Assembly: GCA_964606085.1 (NCBI GenBank)
Contig: CAZSFD010000001.1
Span: 62,001-126,000, forward strand
Direction of reading: 5' to 3'
From: CAIQJJ01 sp964606085
GTDB taxonomy: Bacteria > Chloroflexota > Anaerolineae > Anaerolineales > UBA4823
DNA: 64,000 bases
Below the pieces are notes generated by a model that saw nothing but the letters and a program-made list of their open reading frames with translations, did not search any database and was not told the DNA's origin. The position numbers and the translations under genes were made by a program. Positions 18,467 through 25,833 of the stretch are shown here, piece after piece. Each line of letters starts with the position of its first letter. The stretch's first letter is position 1.

Positions 18467-19273
18467 CTACTTAACCAGATAAGCCCCATACGAGCCGCTT
18501 TCGGGGCCAAAAATGCGGCGGTCTTCTTCGGTCATCACCGATTGATCGAAGCCGTGCCAATCGAGCAGGGAAATGAAACCGGGTTCATCAATCTTCCACG
18601 GTTGGATCAATTCCTTGTATGTTTCCAACGGGCGATAGTGCTGAGGCGACCCCATGCGTTCGTAAATTTTCATCATTTGCAACGCGGCCGGGTCGGTGGG
18701 CGGCTCGACCGCTCCCTGGGCATTGAAGGCGCAGCAAGAACCGGGCGCGGCCCAATCGTATAGCGTGCGCATGGCATGGGCTACATCTTCCGCCTTCAAA
18801 AACAGACTGACTCCCCAAAAGCCAAAAGCCACCTTGCGCCGCCCCCCTAAAATCTCCTGCACATCAGGCCGGTTGAGCAGCGTCTCGGGCTGGCGCACAT
18901 CGGCCTGAAAGTAATAGATATTTTCGGGCGCATCGGCCAAAATTTGGTGAGCATACTCCACCACCACCGGATCATAATCGGAATAAATTACGATGGTGCC
19001 ATCTGGGATCACCTGGTGAATGTGATCGTTGGTGGGAAGGCCCGAAGCGAAATCAATAATCACATCATACCCGCGCTTTACCGTCAGCTCGGTTGCCCAA
19101 TCTTGTAAACACCAACGCTGCATTCGCAGCGTTTTGGATAAAAAGGGCAACAACTTCAGCACCTGGTCGGCGGCCTGACGATCCACTTCGAAGTTATGAA
19201 AACCACCGAGAAAATAATCGTACATGCGACCTGCATTCGGCCTGCTGTCATCAAGGATGCTCTCTGGAGACAT
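18467..19273 (-). CDS. DUF574-type SAM-dependent methyltransferase
   Basis: The 268-residue protein carries the signature NAGRMYDYFLGGFHNFEVDR at its N-terminus, typical of the Methyltransf_19 (DUF574) family common in actinobacteria. A SAM-binding VIIDFASGLPTNDHIH segment and YSDYDPVVVEYAHQIL follow. Family members are mostly uncharacterised. It is the first gene of an operon with a soluble histidine kinase and receiver, which suggests a role in, or control by, that signalling pair. This is an inference from spacing only. Confidence 0.85.
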   Translation of the reverse strand: MSPESILDDSRPNAGRMYDYFLGGFHNFEVDRQAADQVLKLLPFLSKTLRMQRWCLQDWATELTVKRGYDVIIDFASGLPTNDHIHQVIPDGTIVIYSDYDPVVVEYAHQILADAPENIYYFQADVRQPETLLNRPDVQEILGGRRKVAFGFWGVSLFLKAEDVAHAMRTLYDWAAPGSCCAFNAQGAVEPPTDPAALQMMKIYERMGSPQHYRPLETYKELIQPWKIDEPGFISLLDWHGFDQSVMTEEDRRIFGPESGSYGAYLVK

Positions 19274-19320
19274 AATAGGGTATTCCTTTTTTGAGGGGAG
19301 TTGAGGGGGTTATGGGGTTA

Positions 19321-19349
19321 TTTTTACATGAGATTAGCAGGCTTGTCAA
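19321..19349 (-). promoter_or_regulatory. Sigma-70-type promoter for the methyltransferase-kinase-regulator operon
   Basis: On the minus strand a perfect TTGACA (19344-19349) is followed by a 17-bp spacer and TAAAAA (19321-19326), 47 bp upstream of the ATG at 19273. Spacing is ideal for a housekeeping sigma factor; the -10 matches 4 of 6. Confidence 0.65.
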
Positions 19350-19522
19350 CGTGAGTTACGGGTGATTTTTAGGGTCATCTTTGCACCCTTCAACACCCTG
19401 GCAACGCTCCAATGACACACCAGGGTTGTAGAATCAGGTTAGCAGGTTTGCACGTTGAACAATTGCTGGTTTTCAATTTGTAAACGCGCAACCGGCAACC
19501 TACACCCTTCTGGAGACCTCTC

Positions 19523-20524
19523 ATGCCCCCACCCCAAATCGAAGTCGAAAACCTGTCCAAAACTTATCGCGTCCCCGTGCGCACCGAAGGCCTGGCCGCA
19601 TCCATCAAAAGCCTGGCCCGGCGCACCTACGATGAAATCCCCGCGGTCAGCGAGGTGAGCTTTGCCGTGCAGCCAGGCGAAATCGTCGGGCTGATCGGCC
19701 CGAATGGAGCGGGCAAAACGACCACGCTCAAAATCCTCACCGGCCTATTGCACCCCACGGCCGGCCGCGCCCGCGTGGCCGGCTTCACCCCCTGGCAGCG
19801 CAGCCACGCCTACCTGCGCCAGATCAGCATGGTCTTTGGCAACAAATCGCAAATGCTGTGGGATATCCCCCCGCTCGACTCGTTCCGCGTGCTGGCCGAA
19901 ATCTATCAGGTGCCGCCGGCCCACTATCGCCAGACGCTCGACGAGTTGATCGCCCTGCTCGACATGCAAGAACTACTCACCAAGCCGGTGCGCAACCTGT
20001 CCTTGGGCGAGCGGATGAAATGCGAGTTGGTGGCCGGCCTGCTCTACCGCCCACAGGTGATGTTCCTCGACGAACCCACCCTCGGCCTCGATGTCTCGAT
20101 GCAAATTCGCCTGCGGCGCTTCCTGGCTGAATACAACCGACACAGCGGCGTCACCATTTTGCTCACCAGCCACTACATGGCCGATGTGATGGCGCTCTGC
20201 CCGCGTGTGATCTTGATCCACCACGGCAAACTGCTCTACGATGGCAACCTGAGCGGCCTGGCGCAAAAGATGGCCCCCTTCAAACTCCTGCGCGTCACCC
20301 TGCGCAGCGAAAATGGCACTGAAGCACAAACTTCACAAGCGCTCGCAGCCCTCAAGGTCACTGCCGAACAACAAGGCAACCTGCTCACCTTGCGCGTGCC
20401 GCGTACCGAGGCCGCCGCCCTCACCGCGCAAGTGCTACAGGCCCTGCCCGTGGCCGATCTCACCGTTGAAGACCCGCCCATCGAAGCCGTAATTGACCAG
20501 GTGTATCAGGAAGGTGTGCAATGA
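19523..20524 (+). CDS. ABC-2 type exporter, ATP-binding subunit
   Basis: The 333-residue ATPase has Walker A GPNGAGKTT at residues 59-67, Q-loop region, signature LSLGERMKCEL near 158, Walker B MFLDEPTLGLD near 180 and switch His in LLTSHYM. The extension at the N-terminus (SIKSLARRTYDEIPA) and the C-terminal accessory domain match the subfamily that works with DUF990-type ABC-2 permeases. It starts a three-gene operon; its stop overlaps the first permease start by ATGA. The substrate is unknown; relatives export drugs or polyketides. GGAG precedes the ATG. Short cgcaaccg/gcaacct heptamers lie just upstream, near 19484-19502. Confidence 0.92.
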   Translation: MPPPQIEVENLSKTYRVPVRTEGLAASIKSLARRTYDEIPAVSEVSFAVQPGEIVGLIGPNGAGKTTTLKILTGLLHPTAGRARVAGFTPWQRSHAYLRQISMVFGNKSQMLWDIPPLDSFRVLAEIYQVPPAHYRQTLDELIALLDMQELLTKPVRNLSLGERMKCELVAGLLYRPQVMFLDEPTLGLDVSMQIRLRRFLAEYNRHSGVTILLTSHYMADVMALCPRVILIHHGKLLYDGNLSGLAQKMAPFKLLRVTLRSENGTEAQTSQALAALKVTAEQQGNLLTLRVPRTEAAALTAQVLQALPVADLTVEDPPIEAVIDQVYQEGVQ

Positions 20525-21324
20525 GCGCCAACGCAAATTTGCGCGGCGGTGCGGCGCTTATCCGCGCCACGTGGGCCTCGTGGCTGCAATACCGCAGTTT
20601 CTTTTTTATCCTCGCCTTTGGTTGGATGATCCCGCCGCTGATCTACCTGCTGGTGTGGAGTACCGCTGCCGGGGCCAACACCATCGGCGGCATCACCCGC
20701 GGCGAGTTCGTGGCCTACTACCTGGTGTTGATCCTCGTCAACCAGATCACCTATGCCCAAACCAACTGGACGGTCGGCGACCTGATCCGCTATGGGCAGA
20801 TGAATCGCCTGCTGGTGCGCCCGCTCTCGCCCTTCTTCGACGCCCTCGCCAGCGAAATGGCCGGTAAGGTGGTCTATCTCGTCTTCGACATCCCCGTTGT
20901 GCTGCTGCTGGCGCTGCTCCTGCGGCCCGAACTGCACCCCACCTGGGCCGAGGCGCTCGCCTTTGTCCCGGCGCTGCTGCTGGCCTGGGCGCTGCGCTTC
21001 TTGTGGGGTTACTGGCTGGCGCTGCTGGCCTTCTGGGCCACACGCGCCGATGCCCTGCTGGCCGTGCAAGATGCGCTGGTCTTTCTGCTGGCCGGGCAGG
21101 TGGCCCCGGTAGCCCTGCTGCCGGGCATCTTGCACACTGCGGCCATCGCCCTGCCCTTCTGGTACATGGTCGGTTTTCCGGTAGCCATCCTCACCGGGCA
21201 GGTCAGCGCCGCCGGGCTGATCCAGGGCTTTGCCATCCAATTGGGTTGGCTGCTGGCCGCTTTTGCGTTGACCGCCACCTTATGGAAACTGGGCCTGCGG
21301 CGTTACGCCGCCGTCGGCGGATAG
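20521..21324 (+). CDS. ABC-2 family (DUF990-like) permease 1
   Basis: The 267-residue protein has about six hydrophobic helices. The N-terminal amphipathic region (LIRATWASWLQYRSFFF) is typical of ABC-2 permeases. Motifs such as GRMNRLLVRPL-like GQMNRLLVRPLSPFF and the late GLIQGFAIQLGWL match the DUF990 group. It would pair with the second permease to make the membrane channel of the exporter. The start overlaps the ATPase stop. Confidence 0.87.
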   Translation: MSANANLRGGAALIRATWASWLQYRSFFFILAFGWMIPPLIYLLVWSTAAGANTIGGITRGEFVAYYLVLILVNQITYAQTNWTVGDLIRYGQMNRLLVRPLSPFFDALASEMAGKVVYLVFDIPVVLLLALLLRPELHPTWAEALAFVPALLLAWALRFLWGYWLALLAFWATRADALLAVQDALVFLLAGQVAPVALLPGILHTAAIALPFWYMVGFPVAILTGQVSAAGLIQGFAIQLGWLLAAFALTATLWKLGLRRYAAVGG

Positions 21325-21335
21325 GAGTCGCTCTC

Positions 21336-22127
21336 ATGCGCTATCTTCGCTTAATCGGCTTATTTGCTCAGGCCTCTTTTCAAGAAGAAGCCGCCTATCG
21401 GGCCAACTTCTTGCTCAGCCTCATGTACTCGCTGCTCAACCTGGGGACGGGTATTCTCGGGGTGGTGATCCTTTTCGGCCAGGTTGAAACGGTCAACGGT
21501 TGGGGGCTGGACGAAACCCTGGCCTTGCTGGGCGTGTACCTCACCCTGGGCGCGTTGCGCGGCCTCGTCTTTGGCCCCAGCCTGGACGCCCTGGCGGGCA
21601 TGGATGGCGAGGTGTGGTCGGGACGCCTCGACTTCACGCTGATGCGCCCGCTCAACACGCAATTTCTCGCCAGTTTTCGCAAGTGGCGCTTATACGCCTT
21701 CTTCGACCTGGCCCTCGGCCTGGGCGTGATTGGTGTGGCCGCCGCCCGCCTGGGGCAAACGCTGATGCCCGGCAACCTGCTGGCCTTCCTGCTGGCGTTG
21801 GCCGCCGGTGTGACCATCCTCTATGCCATTCTGTTGGCCTTCGCCGCGCTGGCCTTCATCAGCCCGGGCATCCTATTTGGTTGGGTCTTCGATGGCGTCT
21901 TTCAAATGGCCCGTTACCCCCTCGGCATGTATCCTGGTTGGCTGCAACTTGTCCTCACCTGGGTCATTCCCGTCGGCATTATCACCACCCTGCCAGCCCA
22001 GGCCATCCACGGCAGCGCACCGTTGAGCAACCTGGTGGGCATCACCGCCACAGCCATCCTGCTGCTGGCAGGTGCAACGGGCCTGTTTCGCTACGGGCTG
22101 CGCCACTATCAAAGCGCATCCAGCTAA
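21336..22127 (+). CDS. ABC-2 family (DUF990-like) permease 2
   Basis: The start at 21336 (MRYLRLIGLFAQ) follows ATAGGAG and lies 11 bp after permease 1; a longer frame reading back into permease 1 is rejected. The 263-residue protein has six predicted helices and the DUF990 motifs EAAYRANFLLSL and GRLDFTLMRPLNTQFL. It completes an ATPase-permease-permease transporter. A bidirectional terminator follows. Confidence 0.88.
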   Translation: MRYLRLIGLFAQASFQEEAAYRANFLLSLMYSLLNLGTGILGVVILFGQVETVNGWGLDETLALLGVYLTLGALRGLVFGPSLDALAGMDGEVWSGRLDFTLMRPLNTQFLASFRKWRLYAFFDLALGLGVIGVAAARLGQTLMPGNLLAFLLALAAGVTILYAILLAFAALAFISPGILFGWVFDGVFQMARYPLGMYPGWLQLVLTWVIPVGIITTLPAQAIHGSAPLSNLVGITATAILLLAGATGLFRYGLRHYQSASS

Positions 22128-22156
22128 ACGGTCGAAAAGCGCCAGTTCCATATACG

Positions 22157-22194
22157 AAAACACACCGGCCCATGCAACCCTGGCCGGTGTGTTT
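22157..22194. terminator. Bidirectional terminator between convergent operons
   Basis: AAAACACACCGGCC pairs with GGCCGGTGTGTTT around a short loop, between the exporter operon (plus) and the end of the ten-gene minus operon. A's and T's flank the stem on both sides, so it can serve both strands. Confidence 0.75.
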
Positions 22195-22197
22195 GGA

Positions 22198-22641
22198 TCA
22201 CTTATGCGTACGCCCGCTCTTGCCCTGGTCAGGCGGTGGGCGATATTTGCCCACAGGCGGGGAATCATAGCCCATATAGCGCGGCGGTGCGACCATGCGG
22301 TAGATGAAAGCATAAAGCACCGTGAAGAGGCCAAAACCCACCGCCATGAAGATACCCGTAAACAGCACCAGGCCCAAATTCCACGGCACATAAGTGCCGA
22401 TGAACATACCACCCGCCTCTTCGACCCTGAACCCCACAAAGCCCATCGGCTGATACATTTCCGCCGGCAACGGAAGCCATCTCGCTTTCTGGTTCTCCGT
22501 CAGAAACACGTCTGCCGCCGCCCACGCCATGATGGGAATCAAAATCATCATCAACAAACCAATCCCGCGCCAGACTGGGTGTACCTTCCACTTACGTTTC
22601 TTGGCAACACTTTCGCGCCGATACCCTGCATATTTACTCAT
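22198..22641 (-). CDS. Small two-helix membrane protein
   Basis: The start at 22641 (MSKYAGYRRESVAKKRKW) has a perfect AGGAGG. It overlaps the 3' end of the FAD/2Fe-2S gene by 8 bases, so translation is coupled. The 147-residue protein has a basic N-terminus, helices at about 26-47 and 92-118, and a Pro-rich polar tail. I do not recognise the family. As the last gene of the molybdo-hydroxylase operon it might be a membrane partner, but nothing in the sequence proves it. Confidence 0.75.
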   Translation of the reverse strand: MSKYAGYRRESVAKKRKWKVHPVWRGIGLLMMILIPIMAWAAADVFLTENQKARWLPLPAEMYQPMGFVGFRVEEAGGMFIGTYVPWNLGLVLFTGIFMAVGFGLFTVLYAFIYRMVAPPRYMGYDSPPVGKYRPPPDQGKSGRTHK

Positions 22642-24067
22642 CCGATACCTCCTGCAAAACCATCCTGCGGGCCGCCTGCTCGATAGCGGCGACAATCGCA
22701 TAATATCCCGTGCAGCGACACAAATTTCCGGCAATCGCCTGTTTCACCTGCTCCGTGTCGGGCTGAGGGTTTTCTTCCAACAATTTTACTGCCGACATGA
22801 CAAAACCGGGAGTGCAATAACCACATTGCACCGCTCCTGTTTCAATAAACGCCTGCTGAACCGGGTGCAGTTCATCGTTGGCGATCCCCTCGATGGTGAT
22901 AATTTCGGCCCCATGTGCACGCGGCGCTGGCAGCAAACACGCCATCACGGCCTTGCCATCCAAAAAGACCGTACACGCCCCGCATTCGCCCTCGCCGCAA
23001 CCTTCTTTGGTGCCGGTCAGCCCGGCATCTTCGCGCAGCAGGCGCAGCAGGGTTTTGTGGTTTGCCCCTTCGATGGAATAATCTTGTCCGTTGATGCGGG
23101 TGTGGATGGGCAGATCGAACGCGAAGGGGCGGCTTTCTGCCGGGCGTGTCCGTGCCAGTTCAGCCTTCCCCCACAGCAAGGGCGGGTTTTCAGCCAACAC
23201 CGGTTGCCGCCCCCCTTGCAAGGCACGCAGCCCCCTCGAGACCGCCACGCGCACCATCTCCTGGCGATAATCCGCCGAGGAACGCAGGTCGTCAATAGGG
23301 CGGGCTGCCTGCATCGCCAGGGCCGCCGCTTCGCGGATGACCGCCTCATCAAGCCTTTTGCCCGGCAAAAAGGCTTCGGCCTGCAATGCCCTCACAATCG
23401 TTGGCGCCACCGAGCCAAGCGTAATGGTCGCTTGCTCAATGACACTGCCCTGCCACGTCAGCACGACCGCCGCATTGACCAGCGAGATGGCCTGCGCCCG
23501 CCGCAGCCCCACCTTGACGAAAGCGCCGGTCTGGTTCACCCATAACGCCGGGAAGCGAATCTCCGTCAGCATCTCATCGGGCTGCATCTGCGTGCGGCGC
23601 ACCCCGGTGTAAAAATCAGCCAGTTTCAGCACCCGTTCGGCCCGCAGCGAGCGCAGCACCACTTCGGCCCGCAGCGCCATCAACGGCGGGATGCTGTCGT
23701 TGGCCGGCGAGGCCGTGACCAGGTTGCCCGCCACCGTGCCGCGGTTGCGAATCTGCGGCGCGCCCACTTCCCAGCACGCCTGCACCAGCGGCAGCGCCCG
23801 TTGGCGCAGCAGCGCCGAGGCCACCACGTGGTTGTGCGTCACCAGCGCCCCCAGGTGGATCACGCCATCGTCATCCAGCCAAATCTGGTCGAGATCGGGC
23901 AGCCGTGAGATGTCAATGAGCGTCTCCACGCCTGGCCGCGCCCCGCGCTCCAGTTCGAGCATCAGATCGGTACCGCCGGCGATCAGCCGCGCTTGCGGGC
24001 CGCGCCCAGCCAGAAGGTTGAGCGCTTCTTCAATCGAAGTTACACAAAAATACGCGTGCCACATCAT
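22634..24067 (-). CDS. Fused FAD and 2Fe-2S subunit of a xanthine-dehydrogenase-family hydroxylase
   Basis: Residues 1 to about 285 are a CoxM/YgfM-type FAD domain (LIAGGTDLMLE at 28; RNRGTVAGNL near 110). Residues about 315-470 are a CoxS-type iron-sulfur domain with both clusters intact: GCGEGECGAC near 352 for the ferredoxin-like cluster, then QCGYCTP near 410 and CRCTGY near 449. In most members these are separate polypeptides; here they are one 477-residue chain, FAD first. It should pass electrons from the molybdenum subunit (29979-33011) to FAD. One base separates it from the HepT stop. No strong ribosome site is visible, so coupling is likely. Confidence 0.92.
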   Translation of the reverse strand: MMWHAYFCVTSIEEALNLLAGRGPQARLIAGGTDLMLELERGARPGVETLIDISRLPDLDQIWLDDDGVIHLGALVTHNHVVASALLRQRALPLVQACWEVGAPQIRNRGTVAGNLVTASPANDSIPPLMALRAEVVLRSLRAERVLKLADFYTGVRRTQMQPDEMLTEIRFPALWVNQTGAFVKVGLRRAQAISLVNAAVVLTWQGSVIEQATITLGSVAPTIVRALQAEAFLPGKRLDEAVIREAAALAMQAARPIDDLRSSADYRQEMVRVAVSRGLRALQGGRQPVLAENPPLLWGKAELARTRPAESRPFAFDLPIHTRINGQDYSIEGANHKTLLRLLREDAGLTGTKEGCGEGECGACTVFLDGKAVMACLLPAPRAHGAEIITIEGIANDELHPVQQAFIETGAVQCGYCTPGFVMSAVKLLEENPQPDTEQVKQAIAGNLCRCTGYYAIVAAIEQAARRMVLQEVSDE

Positions 24068-24068
24068 G

Positions 24069-24527
24069 TTACAAGGTTGTATCTAATTTCTCTGGATGCG
24101 CTCGCAGCCAGTCACGAAAGCTGTCAGCCAGGTGTTGCAAATCAGCCAGGCGGGTGGCGCAAATTTCGTAGAGTTCGCCTGGCATCACCTCATGGTAAAA
24201 ATGCACCAGGCGGTTGCGGTACCCGGCCATCCGGTTTAACAAGGCAGCGTCTTCGACAGGCAAAACACCCTGTTGCCCCAATTGAACGGCAACTTCTTTA
24301 TATTCGGTGACGCCCATGCCATAGCCTTTGGCCAGGATATGCCGCCCCAGGTCAAGCAGGGCTTCCAACGCCCGACGCAAATACGATTCAGCAGCCGCCA
24401 CATGATGGGGTTGGCGCAAAAATTCGTCCTGGCTTGACAGGGGAAGCTGCAAGATAGCCTGGATCATTTGGTCGGCCCAGGCCAGTCGGTCGAAAACCAC
24501 GCGGGCTGAAATTTTAGTGGGGAACAT
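24069..24527 (-). CDS. HepT-like HEPN toxin (DUF86)
   Basis: ATG at 24527 (MFPTKISARV) with GGAG is preferred over a GTG four codons upstream. The 152-residue helical protein has the RX4HXY motif at R104, H109 and Y111 (RNRLVHFY), the RNase site of HepT toxins and the place where MntA-type partners attach AMP. It overlaps the nucleotidyltransferase gene by 14 bases, the standard HepT/MntA layout. Both are embedded in the molybdo-hydroxylase operon rather than free-standing. Confidence 0.85.
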   Translation of the reverse strand: MFPTKISARVVFDRLAWADQMIQAILQLPLSSQDEFLRQPHHVAAAESYLRRALEALLDLGRHILAKGYGMGVTEYKEVAVQLGQQGVLPVEDAALLNRMAGYRNRLVHFYHEVMPGELYEICATRLADLQHLADSFRDWLRAHPEKLDTTL

Positions 24528-24963
24528 GGCGCGCTCCACGCAAAATCAGTTCCATGCGCTGGCGCTCCAGGGGGATGCAATCGCCGGCCCGGCGCAGCAC
24601 ATACAGGTCGTATTCATCGGCCAGGTAGGGGTCAGCAGCAAACAGGCGTTCGCCGCGAATGATGTTCGCCGCCAGGAAGGGGTCTGCCTCGGGCAGCGCC
24701 ACCACATCCACCCGCGTCACGCCAAAAAAATCTTCCAATGCCTGGGCCAGGCGCACTTTTTCATCCACGCCGAAGCGGTCTGCCATGGCGGGCTTAACAC
24801 CCACGTCCACATCGGATGGCCCAGCGGCCAATATATCTACATCGCCATGCAGCCAGGCCCACACGTCCAGAGCCCGGCTGCCAAATACATACAGCAGTTC
24901 GAGCCGATATTGGCAGCAAAGCGCTTGCAATGTGGCGATTCGGTCGTTGGTCGCGGGTTTCAT
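24514..24963 (-). CDS. MntA-like minimal nucleotidyltransferase antitoxin
   Basis: ATG at 24963 (MKPATNDRIA) is used rather than TTG one codon earlier. The 149-residue protein has GS at 28-29 and SDVDVGV with metal-binding Asp at 51 and 53. The spacing between GS and DxD is about 21 residues instead of the usual 10, with a tryptophan-containing insert (WAWLHG). Similar long-spaced forms exist in other thermophile-type genomes. It is expected to modify the adjacent HepT on its tyrosine and so inactivate it. Confidence 0.82.
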   Translation of the reverse strand: MKPATNDRIATLQALCCQYRLELLYVFGSRALDVWAWLHGDVDILAAGPSDVDVGVKPAMADRFGVDEKVRLAQALEDFFGVTRVDVVALPEADPFLAANIIRGERLFAADPYLADEYDLYVLRRAGDCIPLERQRMELILRGARHVPH

Positions 24964-24967
24964 CAAT

Positions 24968-25732
24968 TCATTTTACCATCGCCCGCAAAGCGATAATCTC
25001 CCCCAAAATGCTCACCGCAATCTCCTCCGGCGTCTCGGCGTGAATATCTAACCCTACCGGCGATTTGACGCGGGCCAGCTTCTCTTCGGTGATGCCGATC
25101 TCGCGCAATTTCTGGCGGGTGATGGCCCAGCGGCGCAGCGAACCAATCACGCCGATAGCGGCGGCCGGCGTATCGAGCAGGGCCGGCAGGCCGGCGGCAT
25201 CTACATCGCTGCCGCGCGTGGTCAAGACGAAATAGTGACGGGGCGTGATCGCCAGTTGTGCGGGCAGTTCAGCCAGCGGGCAGGGATAGTATTCATCGGC
25301 CGCGATGGCTTCGGGCGTGCAAAGCTCTGTGCGGTCATCGCTGACGGCCACGCGGTAACCCAGCCATTTTGCCAGGTGCGCCACGGCCTTGCCCACATGC
25401 CCCACACCCACCACCACCACGGTCAAGGGCGGCAACAACGGTTCCACAAACACCTCCACCTGGCCGCCGCACACGCCGGGATCGCCGCGGGCGGGGTCAG
25501 CCATGTTGTACGCCAGCAGCCGCGGGCGGCCATCTTGCAGGGCCTCCAGCGCCTCCTGCCGCACGCGGTTTTCCACCTCGCCGCCGCCCACCGTCCCCTC
25601 GATGCGCCCATCCGGATACACGATCATCTTGCTGCCGGCATGGCGCGGCACCGACCCGTGCGTGCGAACGACAGTACACAATGCGGCGGGCTGGTTGGAG
25701 GATTCGAGGGTGGCGAGGGTTGAGTAAAGCAT
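24968..25732 (-). CDS. xdhC: XdhC/CoxI family molybdo-hydroxylase maturation factor
   Basis: The start at 25732 (MLYSTLATLESSN) is chosen because the in-frame extension upstream only translates a repeat array (PLAPCALPPAP). The 254-residue protein has an N-terminal XdhC_CoxI domain (VRTHGSVPRHAGSKMIV, GTVGGGEVE) and a C-terminal Rossmann domain (VVVVGVGHVGKAVAHL near 100). XdhC proteins bind molybdenum cofactor and help insert its sulfurated form into xanthine-dehydrogenase-type enzymes; both enzyme subunits are in this operon. No Shine-Dalgarno sequence is visible, as the array occupies that site. Confidence 0.9.
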   Translation of the reverse strand: MLYSTLATLESSNQPAALCTVVRTHGSVPRHAGSKMIVYPDGRIEGTVGGGEVENRVRQEALEALQDGRPRLLAYNMADPARGDPGVCGGQVEVFVEPLLPPLTVVVVGVGHVGKAVAHLAKWLGYRVAVSDDRTELCTPEAIAADEYYPCPLAELPAQLAITPRHYFVLTTRGSDVDAAGLPALLDTPAAAIGVIGSLRRWAITRQKLREIGITEEKLARVKSPVGLDIHAETPEEIAVSILGEIIALRAMVK

Positions 25733-25833
25733 GGGGGCAGGAGGCAGGGCGCAGGGGGCAAGAGGCAGGGAGCGGGTCGGTTTGTGGGAGGGTTGTAGAC
25801 CTGCCACTTGCTCCTTGCCACCTTCAACTTTCT
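25729..25833. repeat. Inverted heptamer array joining pyrophosphatase stop and xdhC start
   Basis: Fifteen consecutive 7-bp units can be laid out. A G-rich half (gcatggg, ggcagga, ggcaggg, cgcaggg, ggcaaga, ggcaggg) is followed by a C-rich half (acctgcc, acttgct, ccttgcc, accttca) that is roughly its reverse complement. The TGA of the pyrophosphatase (25824-25826) and the ATG of xdhC (25730-25732) both lie inside the array. Confidence 0.85.

Noticed and set aside
21003..21335. N-terminal extension of the second ABC permease
   Set aside because: It would overlap permease 1 by over 300 bp and reads as an Arg/Gly-rich shadow; the ATG at 21336 has a good ribosome site and the right membrane topology.
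25733..25807. N-terminal extension of XdhC
   Set aside because: It only translates the heptamer array into Pro/Leu-rich sequence; the XdhC family starts near the ATG at 25732.
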